NCBI RefSeq assembly: GCF_039531165.1
Contig: NZ_BAAAPN010000107.1
Span: 61,515-125,514, forward strand
Length of the DNA stretch: 64,000 nt
Source of the DNA: Nostocoides_A vanveenii
GTDB lineage: Bacteria; Actinomycetota; Actinomycetes; Actinomycetales; Dermatophilaceae
Reading direction: 5' to 3'
In this document: in pieces, positions 28,193 to 36,704 of the stretch
Position numbering within the stretch: the first letter of the stretch is position 1
Layout of the letters: every line of letters starts with the position of its first letter
The notes under the pieces: model-generated
The model's database searches: none
The model's input: only the letters and a program-made list of their open reading frames with translations
What the model was told of the DNA's origin: nothing
Position numbers and translations under genes: made by a program

Positions 28193-28831
28193 TCAGGCCA
28201 TCCTGACCACGAGGTCGGCCGATTCGCGCCCGGCGATCACCAGGCGGGCGTTGGCCTCGTCATTGCGCATCACCCATTCACGCGCATCCTGCGGGGACTT
28301 GCCGAAAAGCACGTGCCGGGCGATAAGCCGGTCGAGCCGCACCTCCTGATCGACGTCGACGAACCAGACCTCGTCGCACGCCGCCCGCGTCCGCGGCCAC
28401 GGATCATCCTGCAACAGAAGGTAATTCCCTTCCGTCACGACGATATCGATCTCCGGCTCGACGGCGATGGCGCCGGCCAGGGGCTGCTCCAGGTCGCGCT
28501 CGAAGTTCGGTGCATAGATCGCCCGATCCCGGTCCCCGCGAAGCCGTTCCAGCAACACGGCATACCCGTCACCATCGAAGGTCGGCGGAGCGCCCTTGAC
28601 CCGCCGCAGGCCGAGCCGGTTGAGCTGCACGTCGGCGAGGTGGAAGCCGTCCATCGGCACCTGGGCTGCGGCCACGCCCGCGGCTATCAGCTCCCCGACC
28701 ACGGCCGCGGCGAGCGTGGACTTGCCCGCGCCCGGCGCGCCGACGACGCCGATCACGGTGCGCCTCCCCACGGGGCGCGGCCGCGCGAGCACGCGGGCAA
28801 CCAACTCGCGCAGGCTGGGATCGAGGTCCAT
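28193..28831 (-). CDS. P-loop nucleoside/nucleotide kinase family protein (YggC/phosphoribulokinase-like)
   Basis: 212 residues from the ATG at 28831. Walker A is GAPGAGKSTLAAAVV near residue 30. VPMDGFHLADVQLNRLGLRR, NFERDLEQPLAGAIAVEPE, VVTEGNYLLLQDDPW and a lid-type RLIARHV match the uridine-kinase/phosphoribulokinase-like subfamily of YggC/pantothenate-kinase relatives. It should phosphorylate a small hydroxylated substrate with ATP in the cytoplasm; the substrate is not predictable. It stands alone behind the 25-bp hairpin. Confidence 0.83.
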   Translation of the reverse strand: MDLDPSLRELVARVLARPRPVGRRTVIGVVGAPGAGKSTLAAAVVGELIAAGVAAAQVPMDGFHLADVQLNRLGLRRVKGAPPTFDGDGYAVLLERLRGDRDRAIYAPNFERDLEQPLAGAIAVEPEIDIVVTEGNYLLLQDDPWPRTRAACDEVWFVDVDQEVRLDRLIARHVLFGKSPQDAREWVMRNDEANARLVIAGRESADLVVRMA

Positions 28832-28896
28832 GGGCAGTAGTCCTAGCACTGCGCGGCCGCGAGTCAACGCACACGTGACGGACGCACAGCTCGGCT

Positions 28897-29418
28897 ATGT
28901 CCTCGAACGCGCCGCCGACGTCCTGCTCGGCCGCGAGGCACCGCACACGTGACGAACGCCCCGACGCGGATGGTCGAGGCGTTCGGCTGGCGGAGGTGCT
29001 GAGACGCCATTCAAACAGAGGTCCAACAGAGGAACATCTCACGGCAGCCGCTTCTGCTGCTCTTCGTGAGCGCCGCGAGGAGCGGTGGGTGCCGCGGAAC
29101 GGAGTCGTGCAGCAGCGGAGTCGACTGACACCCGTGGAGGTTGCGGCGATGGCCCAGGACTACCGCGCGGGCGTCGGGTCGTACAGGCTAGCGCGGAAGT
29201 ACGGGGTCTCGGAGAGCACCGTGCTCGCTCGGCTTCGGGCGAGCGGGATCGACACCTCCATCACCGAGACCGAACTGCGGCAACGAGCAGAAGACGCAGC
29301 TGCCATGGTCCGACTCCGTGAGGCTCGATGGACTTACAAGGCCATTGGAGAGAGATTTGGGATCACGCGGCAGGGGGTGGCGAAACGGATCAGCGCTCAG
29401 GAGTCTTCGAGTAGTTGA
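28897..29418 (+). CDS. Helix-turn-helix protein with two HTH motifs
   Basis: Up to 173 residues; the start is uncertain because no good ribosome site precedes the ATG at 28897, and translation could begin at in-frame GTGs further in (around 28996). The secure part begins LTPVEVAAMAQDYRAGVGSY, then ARKYGVSESTVLARLRASG, the resolvase-type HTH. A second motif, WTYKAIGERFGITRQGVAKR, follows near the end. Such paired HTH modules occur as tails of serine recombinases and as free small regulators; no catalytic recombinase domain is present. Its end overlaps the convergent TetR gene (29397-29418). It marks the start of the accessory island. Confidence 0.6.
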   Translation: MSSNAPPTSCSAARHRTRDERPDADGRGVRLAEVLRRHSNRGPTEEHLTAAASAALRERREERWVPRNGVVQQRSRLTPVEVAAMAQDYRAGVGSYRLARKYGVSESTVLARLRASGIDTSITETELRQRAEDAAAMVRLREARWTYKAIGERFGITRQGVAKRISAQESSSS

Positions 29419-30272
29419 CTCTTGGCCGCTGCGATGAGTCCCGGTACCGCCGCGACTCTCTCCTTTGTCCACTCCTGGTCGGGATCGGGCTCGGCTACTG
29501 CGACTGCGAGGCTCGTGTACAGGAAGGCGGCGTGTGACCAATCTTGGACTCGTCCGACACCGAAAGGGTCCATCAGGAAGCGGCGATCGGTAAGTTCGTC
29601 GTTCACTCCGGAAGTAAGCACGGCACCCTCTACAGCGGCCGCGCCCAGGATCACGAACTGCTTGAGGTCCTCATCAAGTACGCCGGGCCGAATTCGGTAC
29701 CCGAGGAGCAGAAGCATGAGTCGGTAGAAGGTCTCCATGTGGTCTCTGAAGCCGTCCTCCGAGGCCCTCAATGCAGTCTCTAGAGTCTGCTTGTAGCCAC
29801 CGTCCGGCAGAGTGAGGTAGGCAGCATGGATGGTCATGTAGATCTGCCAGTCGCGTCGCTCCCGCAGCGCGACGAAGTTCTGCTCGGCACCCCGGCGGCA
29901 CATCTCGATGAAGACGCGGCGGCGGCCCTCAGAACTCGCAAACATGTCGATGTGATCTTCGGCTGCCGCAATAACCGCCTTGGGGGTGCCGGTGTCATAG
30001 GCGCCTGACACGGGGTGTGACGTCCCAGCGAGTCGGAGGAGGAGGTCGGCGTAGTACTGCTCCTTGCGCGGCCAGCGCTTGTAGACGGCCGACCGAGATA
30101 CACCAGCCTCTGTGATGACGTCTTCCAGGCGCAGGAGGTCAAAACTGATACGCAGGCCGGCGTCCGCGACCATGCGCTCGCCGGTTTCCAACATCCGCTC
30201 GATCGTCTCCTCCTCGCTGAACCGCTGACGGGGCGCGCCGAGCCCAAAGGGATCGTCGAAGCTTGCGTCCAT
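29397..30272 (-). CDS. TetR-family transcriptional regulator
   Basis: 291 residues, long for TetR. The N-terminal HTH (ETIERMLETGERMVADAGLR then LRLEDVITEAGVSRSAVYKR, WPRKEQYYADLLLRL) is typical; the rest is a helical ligand-binding domain (LMLLLLGYRIRPGVLDEDLK). A 19-bp inverted repeat lies 15 bases before its start codon, so autoregulation is likely. The divergent orphan gene at 30432 is the nearest candidate target. Ligand unknown. Confidence 0.88.
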   Translation of the reverse strand: MDASFDDPFGLGAPRQRFSEEETIERMLETGERMVADAGLRISFDLLRLEDVITEAGVSRSAVYKRWPRKEQYYADLLLRLAGTSHPVSGAYDTGTPKAVIAAAEDHIDMFASSEGRRRVFIEMCRRGAEQNFVALRERRDWQIYMTIHAAYLTLPDGGYKQTLETALRASEDGFRDHMETFYRLMLLLLGYRIRPGVLDEDLKQFVILGAAAVEGAVLTSGVNDELTDRRFLMDPFGVGRVQDWSHAAFLYTSLAVAVAEPDPDQEWTKERVAAVPGLIAAAKSQLLEDS

Positions 30273-30286
30273 GTGATCTACCTCAT

Positions 30287-30305
30287 ATCAGACACGATGT
30301 CTGAT
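30287..30305. promoter_or_regulatory. Probable TetR operator
   Basis: ATCAGACA-CGA-TGTCTGAT is a perfect inverted repeat with 8-bp arms and a 3-bp spacer, immediately upstream of the TetR gene. Divergently, TTGTGT (30309) and TAGTGT (30332), spaced 17 bp, could form the promoter for the small gene at 30432, which would place the operator just upstream of its -35 element. Confidence 0.75.
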
Positions 30306-30431
30306 GTCTTGTGTCGTGAGTCGTGCATCTGTAGTGTGAGGAACACGCTACCAGCGGCGACGGAGAACCGGAGAGGCTGGCAACAGGAGCCGAGAGGCTC
30401 TCGGATCGAGGCCCGCGAGGAGGTGATTCGA

Positions 30432-30650
30432 GTGGGCGACCAGAACGAAGGCGTGATCTATCAACGTGGTCCCGGTGGCGCGACCCCTTCAGGTCAATCC
30501 ATCGATGGAGTTGATGGCGCATACGGCACCATCGGGGCCAGCGAGCACGTGTCGCAGTACGGTCAGGGTTGGCACCGCTCCTGGGACAACCCCGGCGGCG
30601 AGAATGATCACACAACTGATCACGCGACCAGGAACATCACACAGAACTAG
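30432..30650 (+). CDS. Small orphan protein next to the TetR regulator
   Basis: 72 residues. The GTG start at 30432 is supported by an excellent ribosome site (AGGAGGTGA) seven bases upstream; a longer in-frame reading from 30273 overlaps the operator and is rejected. The sequence is hydrophilic and rich in Gly, His, Asp and Gln (GVIYQRGPGGATPSG, GWHRSWDNPGGENDH), without Cys, membrane segment or signal peptide. A rho-independent terminator follows at once, so it is a complete single-gene unit. It matches nothing I recognise. Position suggests control by the TetR protein. Confidence 0.6.
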   Translation: MGDQNEGVIYQRGPGGATPSGQSIDGVDGAYGTIGASEHVSQYGQGWHRSWDNPGGENDHTTDHATRNITQN

Positions 30651-30657
30651 CTGAATA

Positions 30658-30700
30658 CGAATAGCCTCCCGAGCGCTTCAGCTCAGGAGGCTATTCGTTT
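30658..30700 (+). terminator. Rho-independent terminator after the small orphan gene
   Basis: CGAATAGCCTCC pairs with GGAGGCTATTCG (12 bp, with an inner GAGC/GCTC extension), followed by TTTATAATT. Confidence 0.85.
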
Positions 30701-30711
30701 ATAATTGTCCA

Positions 30712-30829
30712 TGGGTGAAGCAGCGTTGGATCGTTGCCGTGCACCGCGGTGCACATGAAAGTCGATGGGTAATCCCCGAAATGGCACCATCGAATTTGAG
30801 CATGGTCAGTTCGAGTCTGACCCACCCAG
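30712..30829 (+). other. tRNA-like structure with T-arm and acceptor end
   Basis: The 3' part has a tRNA T-arm (GTCAG-TTCGAGT-CTGAC) followed by CCACCCA-G. TGGGTGA at 30712 pairs with six of these seven bases. Next comes a D-arm-like hairpin (GCAGC-GTTGGATC-GTTGC, with loop GG), then hairpins GTGCAC/GTGCAC and CGATGG/CCATCG. The total of about 118 nt is too long for a tRNA and no proper anticodon loop is present. It may be a degenerate tRNA, a tRNA-derived attachment-site remnant, or coincidence. It sits at the left edge of the defence-type genes. Confidence 0.25.
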
Positions 30830-30834
30830 GTAAT

Positions 30835-30863
30835 GAATGGGGCACTCCAGCGGTGCCCCATTC
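30835..30863. terminator. Hairpin behind the DUF3644 gene
   Basis: GAATGGGGCAC pairs perfectly with GTGCCCCATTC (11 bp, 7-nt loop). It lies just past the 3' end of the minus-strand defence operon and just after the tRNA-like structure, so it could terminate either. Confidence 0.65.
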
Positions 30864-30876
30864 CGCTCTACGAAGT

Positions 30877-31959
30877 CTATTGATCATCAACGCTCCGACG
30901 ACCTTTATAAGCCGGATCTCTTCCCGTCACGGCGCGAAACCCATCCTCGGTCGAGCAACTCTTTACGAGCCACTTGACCCACGCCTCGGTGTATCCATAG
31001 GAGCGGCTCAGCGCGTCGTAAACGGAGTACTTTTCGTCGGTCCGCTCAGGGTGCAGATCGCCCTTTGGCGGCCGTATCCCCTTGATTTGCCATGCTCGTA
31101 GGAAGTGATGGCTGGTGAACACGTAGGGCACCGCCTCCGCAACCTTCTGCTGTGCCTCGCCGGGCTTCAGGAGGCCGTGGCCCACCACTCGTCGCTGCTG
31201 CTCTCGCACGATGGTCCGACCACTCTTGCCGAGCAGTTCGGCTGCAACCCTTTCTTCCGGGCTCATGTCGTCCCAACGTGTGAATTTGATTGCAAGAGCT
31301 TCAGGTGCCTTCGAGACCTGCAGGACAACGTTAAGTCGAAGCTCAAACCGGTCGTCGTCGCTGACGGACTCGGGGAGACCTGAGTGGTACTCGGCAATGA
31401 AGCGCTTGAGTGCGGCGGGAAGCCGATCGCGCAACGCGATCAAGGCTCGTTCACCTTCAGGCGTAAAGCTTCCAATGAATACTGGGAATCGAAGAACCGT
31501 GGCAAGCGAGTACTGGTTCCCGAACGTCGAGGTCAGTTCGTGCTCGAAGTTGAGGAGCAGCGCCTGAGCGTGCCCACTAACCGCTTCCGAAAGCTGACGA
31601 TCAGTGTGGTCATGGCGGTGCTCAATCCGATTACGCAGAGCGATGAAGAACTCAAGGTTTCGCCGCACCGGATCGTCGGCGTCTGACCAACGCTCCTCGG
31701 CACACCTTGCCAACTCCCAGCGTTTGTACTCGCCATCAACCCTTTCGAATTGCCGAGGGTTGTTGCGTCGCCGGTAGCGGAACTCGATCCCGTCTCGGAC
31801 GAAACGAGCGTGCAGAAGGTACAGCCAGGCGACGTGCATGTGGACGACGAAAGCCTCGAACGATCGAGGCTCGATCGGATCATTGAAGAGCCGGACAGCC
31901 AGCGTTGCTTCGCGGCGTGCTGCGTCCAATGTCGGTGTCCAACGAGGCGGCCGAGGCAT
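30877..31959 (-). CDS. DUF3644 domain protein
   Basis: 360 residues. The N-terminus shows the DUF3644 pattern (MPRPPRWTPTLDAARREATL, then SFEAFVVHMHVAWLYLLHAR), with a HEPN-like helical region (FFIALRNRIEHRHDHTDRQL); R-N-R-I-E-H resembles the R-x4-6-H motif of HEPN RNases. The C-terminal half is charged and alpha-helical (TSHHFLRAWQIKGIRPP). DUF3644 genes are often linked to restriction and defence loci. It is the last gene of a minus-strand operon with a PD-(D/E)XK nuclease (11 nt upstream) and a McrB-like ATPase. An effector role is plausible but unproven. Confidence 0.75.
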   Translation of the reverse strand: MPRPPRWTPTLDAARREATLAVRLFNDPIEPRSFEAFVVHMHVAWLYLLHARFVRDGIEFRYRRRNNPRQFERVDGEYKRWELARCAEERWSDADDPVRRNLEFFIALRNRIEHRHDHTDRQLSEAVSGHAQALLLNFEHELTSTFGNQYSLATVLRFPVFIGSFTPEGERALIALRDRLPAALKRFIAEYHSGLPESVSDDDRFELRLNVVLQVSKAPEALAIKFTRWDDMSPEERVAAELLGKSGRTIVREQQRRVVGHGLLKPGEAQQKVAEAVPYVFTSHHFLRAWQIKGIRPPKGDLHPERTDEKYSVYDALSRSYGYTEAWVKWLVKSCSTEDGFRAVTGRDPAYKGRRSVDDQ

Positions 31960-31970
31960 TTCTCCGCGCC

Positions 31971-33338
31971 TCAGAACTCGGATGCCATGTGCTCACGCTC
32001 TTCGAGCGAGGCAAGGAGTTGGTCGGTGACCTCGCCAATGCAATCCTTCAGCCCGTTCAGCCCGCTGGTCGGTGTGGCACTTACCACCCGCACCCGCGAG
32101 ACTTCGGACGTCCCGATCCGCGGTGCGACGGCGCAAGTCACAAGATCGACTCCGGCTACTGCAGGAACGCATGTCGGATCGTCCGAACGTCGAATGCCGT
32201 AGAGGTACTTGGCGCTCTCCTCTAGCACTTGTTCGGGGAGAATCGATGCCCAAGACTTGGCGTCGATCACGGCAAAGGCAGCGACGTCGCCTCGCGTAAC
32301 GGTCAGCAACAGGTCTGGGGCCAATGTCTCGGCTACGAGGGCATGCAAGCGCACCCCGGCAATGTCCGTGCCGCTTCGGGCGATCACTGGTTTGATCCAC
32401 AGCGCGATGATCGCCTCGTCCGACTCCCAAGTCGCCGACGCGCCAGACTCCGAAACAGTCCAAGGCCCGAACCGGGCGTCGAGCACGCGTCGTACTGTGA
32501 TGGCCAACCATGCCTCATAGAGCTCGTCGGTATCGAGGAACGGCACCACGCCGGTTCCGCGCCGAGTGGACTGCAGCTCCGCTAGCGTCCGCATACAGGC
32601 CGCAGCGAAGGCGACGAACGGCGTGGGCCAGGACGAAGGGTCGGGATCTCGGGAGCCGGCCGGCGCAGTGGCCACGCGCGCCACCGTCGCGATAGGATCG
32701 AAGACGGGCCGAAGCAGTCCAACCTGATCCTCAGGAAGGCTGGACCGAACGACGTCAATAACTGTCGTGGCCAAGGTTGAGACCGTGACTGAGGTCAAAT
32801 TGCGCCGAGCACCGCGCCAACGTGCGCTTTGCGATACCAGCATCTGATCGTCGCGCTCGTGCACCGCGCCTCGGGCTTCAGCAGACCGCTCGGTCCCCAT
32901 GAGATCCTCGACGCCCCCGATCACCCCCACCGGTAACCATGTCCGTTGCCGATCCAGCACAGTCGGCCACGAGGACAGCAGCATGCCCGCAGCGTTGGCG
33001 CAGGCGGTCAGCGATTGCCAATCCCGCAGCGTTTCGACCGCTCCCATGACTTCGGGCGCACCGAAAGTTCCTGCAACCCGCGCAATGGCCATGCGCGCCT
33101 GCCGCCAGGAGCTCAGTTCGGCGCCCGCCTCCCACAGCAGCCGTAGGTCTTCCTGAGTGAAGCGACCATTGGAGGGGATCGTCAGTTCGGCGAACTCGAT
33201 GTCACGGTCGACGACCTCTGGCAGTGTGAGGGTGCCCGCTAGCGCCCGCTCAGGCGGCTCGTAGATGACGAAATCGTCGCCAATGGGTTCGAGTACCAAC
33301 CCATAGGGCAAAAGCGGCGTGAGTATGCGTCCTGCCAA
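31971..33338 (-). CDS. McrC-like / DUF2357-type PD-(D/E)XK endonuclease
   Basis: 455 residues. The C-terminal third carries a full nuclease signature: LYEAW at about 273-277 (the YExW helix glutamate), PD at 341-342, DAK at 359-361 in FAVIDAKSW, and a trailing helix QVLEESAKYLYG. This pattern is typical of McrC-like/DUF2357 restriction nucleases. The N-terminal 250 residues are of unknown fold and probably bind the AAA partner or DNA. It lies 47 nt after the McrB-like ATPase and 11 nt before DUF3644. It likely cleaves DNA when driven by the ATPase. Confidence 0.78.
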   Translation of the reverse strand: MAGRILTPLLPYGLVLEPIGDDFVIYEPPERALAGTLTLPEVVDRDIEFAELTIPSNGRFTQEDLRLLWEAGAELSSWRQARMAIARVAGTFGAPEVMGAVETLRDWQSLTACANAAGMLLSSWPTVLDRQRTWLPVGVIGGVEDLMGTERSAEARGAVHERDDQMLVSQSARWRGARRNLTSVTVSTLATTVIDVVRSSLPEDQVGLLRPVFDPIATVARVATAPAGSRDPDPSSWPTPFVAFAAACMRTLAELQSTRRGTGVVPFLDTDELYEAWLAITVRRVLDARFGPWTVSESGASATWESDEAIIALWIKPVIARSGTDIAGVRLHALVAETLAPDLLLTVTRGDVAAFAVIDAKSWASILPEQVLEESAKYLYGIRRSDDPTCVPAVAGVDLVTCAVAPRIGTSEVSRVRVVSATPTSGLNGLKDCIGEVTDQLLASLEEREHMASEF

Positions 33339-33385
33339 GGCCCGCTCCGCAACCTCACGTCCACCTCGAACGTAGCGAATCTTGC

Positions 33386-35197
33386 TCAGGTCAACGCACC
33401 CCAGAAGTCGGGCGGTGGTCCGAACTGCTGCGCCCTCGTGACCTGCTCAAGGCGTGCCAGTCTAGGGGCGAGCAGGCCGCTGCGTTGTTCCGACTTGAAC
33501 ACAGACAGGGCGCTGCCGAACTCCTTGGCCGACAGCGCGGGCAGCACGAAGTGCAGCAGGGCGTTGTCTGCCGCTGCCTCGACTACGGGATTACCCAATT
33601 CCGGCTCTGTCACGCCGAGCAGCTCGGCATACCACGACATGTAGATGAGACTGCGCTGCAGCGGCCGGTGGGCGATAACGTCGGAACCGAGCACGCTGCG
33701 GAGGATGACCGCCCGCTCCTTTAGTGCCTGCTGGAAGACGTCACTCCCGGTCTCGCTGTAGCGATCGAAGGCTAGGGTTGGTCTCCCTATAAGCGCCGCC
33801 GCTGGCCCGGTGCCCTCCTCAACTGGCGGGTGTACAAGGGTGTCTGCAGCGGCAAGCGCAGTGTCGAAGCTCGGGGCCTCCATGAGGATGACGCATGCAC
33901 GCGAAACCACCTTGCGCGCCGGAGCCGGTGAGTCCGCATCCACGTTAATCGTCGCAAAGAACCGCGGGTAGGGACCGAGCTCCAGTACTCTCGGGACCTC
34001 CTGTTCCGACTGCTGCTTCACGCTCCCGACCTGGTTATGGAGCGGGATCGCCAGCGTCTTGGCTTCCAGTCCGCCGAGGCCATGCACCAGCGGAGACAGG
34101 TAGCCCTCGATCGGGGATAGGTTGGCTTCCTCGACAGCCACCATCGGCGACGTCGTTCCGTCAGCCACCGCGACGTCGAGCAACAGCTGGAGCGGCTCCA
34201 ACACCTGGAACGTCTTGTCGGCCAGGTGCGAGAAGTAGCCGAAAAACTCCTCACGCTTGGCCAGCAGGCGGGACGAGTCGAGGCGGGCACGGCGGTCCGG
34301 CGGCGCAAAGAACGCGGCGAGCGCCGAGGCCATGAGCGACTTGCCGCTACCGCTCGGCCCGGCCATGATGATCAGCTGCGAGGATAGGGCGGCCGCTAGC
34401 AGGTCGACCATTTCCTCGTCGGACTCGGTCGCAATGCCATGGTGATTGAGAAAACTGCGGAACTGCTCAGGGAGTTGTTCAACGTCTTCGACGGTGATGT
34501 CGGGTTCCTGCGCGACCTGGCTACCGCGTTCCGTCAAGGTGGTCTCCGGGGGCCCCAGTTCTGAAGCCATCAAGAGCGAAGGTGACCACTCAGGGGAGCC
34601 GAGCACCGGCACGGCGAGTTCGACATCTGCCGTGATCGTGTTGAACTCATCCGGCGTCATTCCGAGGAAGTCCCGCGCGGCTGCATGCAGCTCATCTCGA
34701 CTCGGCTCCGCGTCCCACTCGTGGTTGCGCGTCACCAGCACGGCAAGCGCGTCCCGGCCAGGCAAAGGATCTTCGGTCGTGTCCTGATCGAGGTGCTGGA
34801 CGGCTATTTCGGCAGCGTCGGGCAACAACCCCTCACCGAAGTAGCCACGCCCGTTGTTGGTGGAGCTGGGGTTGAACAGCGCAGTTTGGCTTTGGTCGCG
34901 CGTCCCCGTGTTCCAGACAGTACTGCGGCCAGAGTCCTTGACCTTCAGCCAGCGCACCTTAGAACTGAGATCGATGAAGGGGTTGATGCGTCCCTTCGGA
35001 TGCTCGGGGATGAGAGCGAACAGATCCTCCACGCTCTGGTTCACGCCCGCAATGGTGAGACCGTGGCCGGCTGCCTCTGCCCGCTTGGCGGCGAGGTAGG
35101 TCGACAGCCAGTTGGCACGGTACTTGTTGCTCCCAGCATGCAGGCTGAGCTGGCGTAGCGCAGACTCAAGGGACGTCTCGGAGCACCGGGCTGTCAC
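33386..35197 (-). CDS. McrB-like AAA+ ATPase
   Basis: About 603 residues from the GTG at 35197, which has GGGGGGAAGG just upstream; a longer reading is low-complexity. A 260-residue N-terminal region (SNKYRANWLSTYLAAKRAEA), likely for DNA recognition, precedes the AAA+ core. Walker A is GPSGSGKS (about 280-287) and Walker B VAVEEANLS (353-361), followed by FFATINVDAD (413-422) in the position of the McrB NTxD signature, with arginines in KVVSRA as possible fingers. It is the first gene of an operon with the nuclease and DUF3644, and is divergent from a DNA methyltransferase 142 bp away. It likely forms a nucleotide-driven ring loading the nuclease. Confidence 0.82.
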   Translation of the reverse strand: MTARCSETSLESALRQLSLHAGSNKYRANWLSTYLAAKRAEAAGHGLTIAGVNQSVEDLFALIPEHPKGRINPFIDLSSKVRWLKVKDSGRSTVWNTGTRDQSQTALFNPSSTNNGRGYFGEGLLPDAAEIAVQHLDQDTTEDPLPGRDALAVLVTRNHEWDAEPSRDELHAAARDFLGMTPDEFNTITADVELAVPVLGSPEWSPSLLMASELGPPETTLTERGSQVAQEPDITVEDVEQLPEQFRSFLNHHGIATESDEEMVDLLAAALSSQLIIMAGPSGSGKSLMASALAAFFAPPDRRARLDSSRLLAKREEFFGYFSHLADKTFQVLEPLQLLLDVAVADGTTSPMVAVEEANLSPIEGYLSPLVHGLGGLEAKTLAIPLHNQVGSVKQQSEQEVPRVLELGPYPRFFATINVDADSPAPARKVVSRACVILMEAPSFDTALAAADTLVHPPVEEGTGPAAALIGRPTLAFDRYSETGSDVFQQALKERAVILRSVLGSDVIAHRPLQRSLIYMSWYAELLGVTEPELGNPVVEAAADNALLHFVLPALSAKEFGSALSVFKSEQRSGLLAPRLARLEQVTRAQQFGPPPDFWGALT

Positions 35198-35339
35198 TGG
35201 CCTTCCCCCCGATACGTGATGTCTGCTGCCAGATGCCTCATGCCACGAGTGTAGGCAGCCAGACCGACAGCGCTCCGAACGCTGGCATGCACGGAGACTG
35301 AGTGTCGGTGCCCACTGGCACCCTCTCCCGTGCCAAGGT

Positions 35340-36644
35340 ATGACAAACGACGGAAGTGACTCGCCCATGCCCAAGCGCACACCCGTGCCTCTGCCAGACA
35401 TCAAGCCTCAGACACCCGTCGCCGCCCTCGATCGCGACGCGTGGGCAGATCGGCAGGAGACCTTCGAGGTGAACGACGTTGCCCCTCTGGTGGGCATGTC
35501 TGTGACGTTCATCCGCAAGGTCGTCGGTCACCGAGGCGCACTTTCGACGAACGACGTCCTCCTGCTGCTGGATCAGGATGCTTACGCCGAGACCTTTGTC
35601 AAGCGGTCACAGGTCTTGGACTTCCTCTGCCTTCGCAAGGACGAGGTGAACGATCACCACGACCCGATTTCGGTCGAGACCCATGTTCTCATCACACAGA
35701 GCGTCACCGATGCCCTCTCACGCATCGAGTCCAGAACAGTTCAGTGCGTGGTGACCTCAACGCCGTACTGGGGCATGCGAATCTATGACGACTCCACCCC
35801 TGTGACCTGGGCAGATGGAGAGACCAGCATCTACGGACATGAGCAGACACCTGAAGGGTTCATTAGGCATACGGTTCAGATTCTGTGGCAGCTCCAGCGT
35901 GTGCTGACTCCGGACGCCTCAGTCTGGTGGAACCTCATGGACACTTACAACACGCGCACTCAAATCAGAGGCTCCGCGGTTGAGGCGCTGCGCGCCATGC
36001 AGGGGCACGATGACCGCAAGTGGTCCGAGCATGAGGCGCGGCGGCACAGTGCCGGACACTCGTACCTAAAGGATGGCGAGCAGTCGATGATCCCGGCACG
36101 GGTTGCCGAGCGCGCCAGCCGAATTGGCTACCACGTGAAGAGCGTGATCACTTGGGCCAAGCAGAGCAGTCTTCCTGAACCGCAGAACTCGCGAGTAAGC
36201 CGCGGACTGGAATACATCCTTCATCTTTCGCCAACACGGACTCCCAAGTTCGACAAAACCGCCTACCGGCGCGTGCAGCCCTCCTTGGGTGGGCGCGCTG
36301 TCGGCTACGAGCCGGACAAGTTAACCGACGTCTGGGTGATGCCCACCTCCGCCGGGGGCGGCGGGCACGGTGCTCAGTTCCCGATGGCGCTCCCAGGGCG
36401 GTGTATCGCTCTTACAACCTCCCCAGGTGATGTAGTTCTTGACCCATTCGTTGGAAGTGGGAACTCGGGAGTAGTAGCACGATGCACCGATAGGCGCTTT
36501 GTCGGCATCGATGTATCACCAGCATACATTGCCACATCTGAGGAGCGGATTAATGCGATCACAGCAAGTCGCTTCGGTAGTGACTCTAGTCCCGCTCCCG
36601 ATACTCGTGGAACACAACGGTTCCCTATGACGGATGTCGGCTAA
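35340..36644 (+). CDS. DNA methyltransferase (N4-cytosine/N6-adenine type) with N-terminal HTH
   Basis: 434 residues. Motif IV is TSTPYW (139-144), a variant of (S/T)SPPYW, and the SAM-binding motif I is DPFVGSGNSG (368-377). The order IV before I makes it a beta-class amino-methyltransferase, acting on cytosine N4 or adenine N6. Residues 40-100 (FEVNDVAPLVGMSVTFIRK) look like an HTH or MerR-type domain that could add sequence specificity or autoregulation. ATG at 35340 is accepted; 35367 is an alternative. It is divergent from the McrB-like operon, so it probably protects host DNA from that nuclease. Confidence 0.85.
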   Translation: MTNDGSDSPMPKRTPVPLPDIKPQTPVAALDRDAWADRQETFEVNDVAPLVGMSVTFIRKVVGHRGALSTNDVLLLLDQDAYAETFVKRSQVLDFLCLRKDEVNDHHDPISVETHVLITQSVTDALSRIESRTVQCVVTSTPYWGMRIYDDSTPVTWADGETSIYGHEQTPEGFIRHTVQILWQLQRVLTPDASVWWNLMDTYNTRTQIRGSAVEALRAMQGHDDRKWSEHEARRHSAGHSYLKDGEQSMIPARVAERASRIGYHVKSVITWAKQSSLPEPQNSRVSRGLEYILHLSPTRTPKFDKTAYRRVQPSLGGRAVGYEPDKLTDVWVMPTSAGGGGHGAQFPMALPGRCIALTTSPGDVVLDPFVGSGNSGVVARCTDRRFVGIDVSPAYIATSEERINAITASRFGSDSSPAPDTRGTQRFPMTDVG

Positions 36645-36704
36645 TAGGAGGTCAGACTCGACCATGAACGCGAACGCCTGAGCTAGGATATAATAGGAGG
36701 GCAG

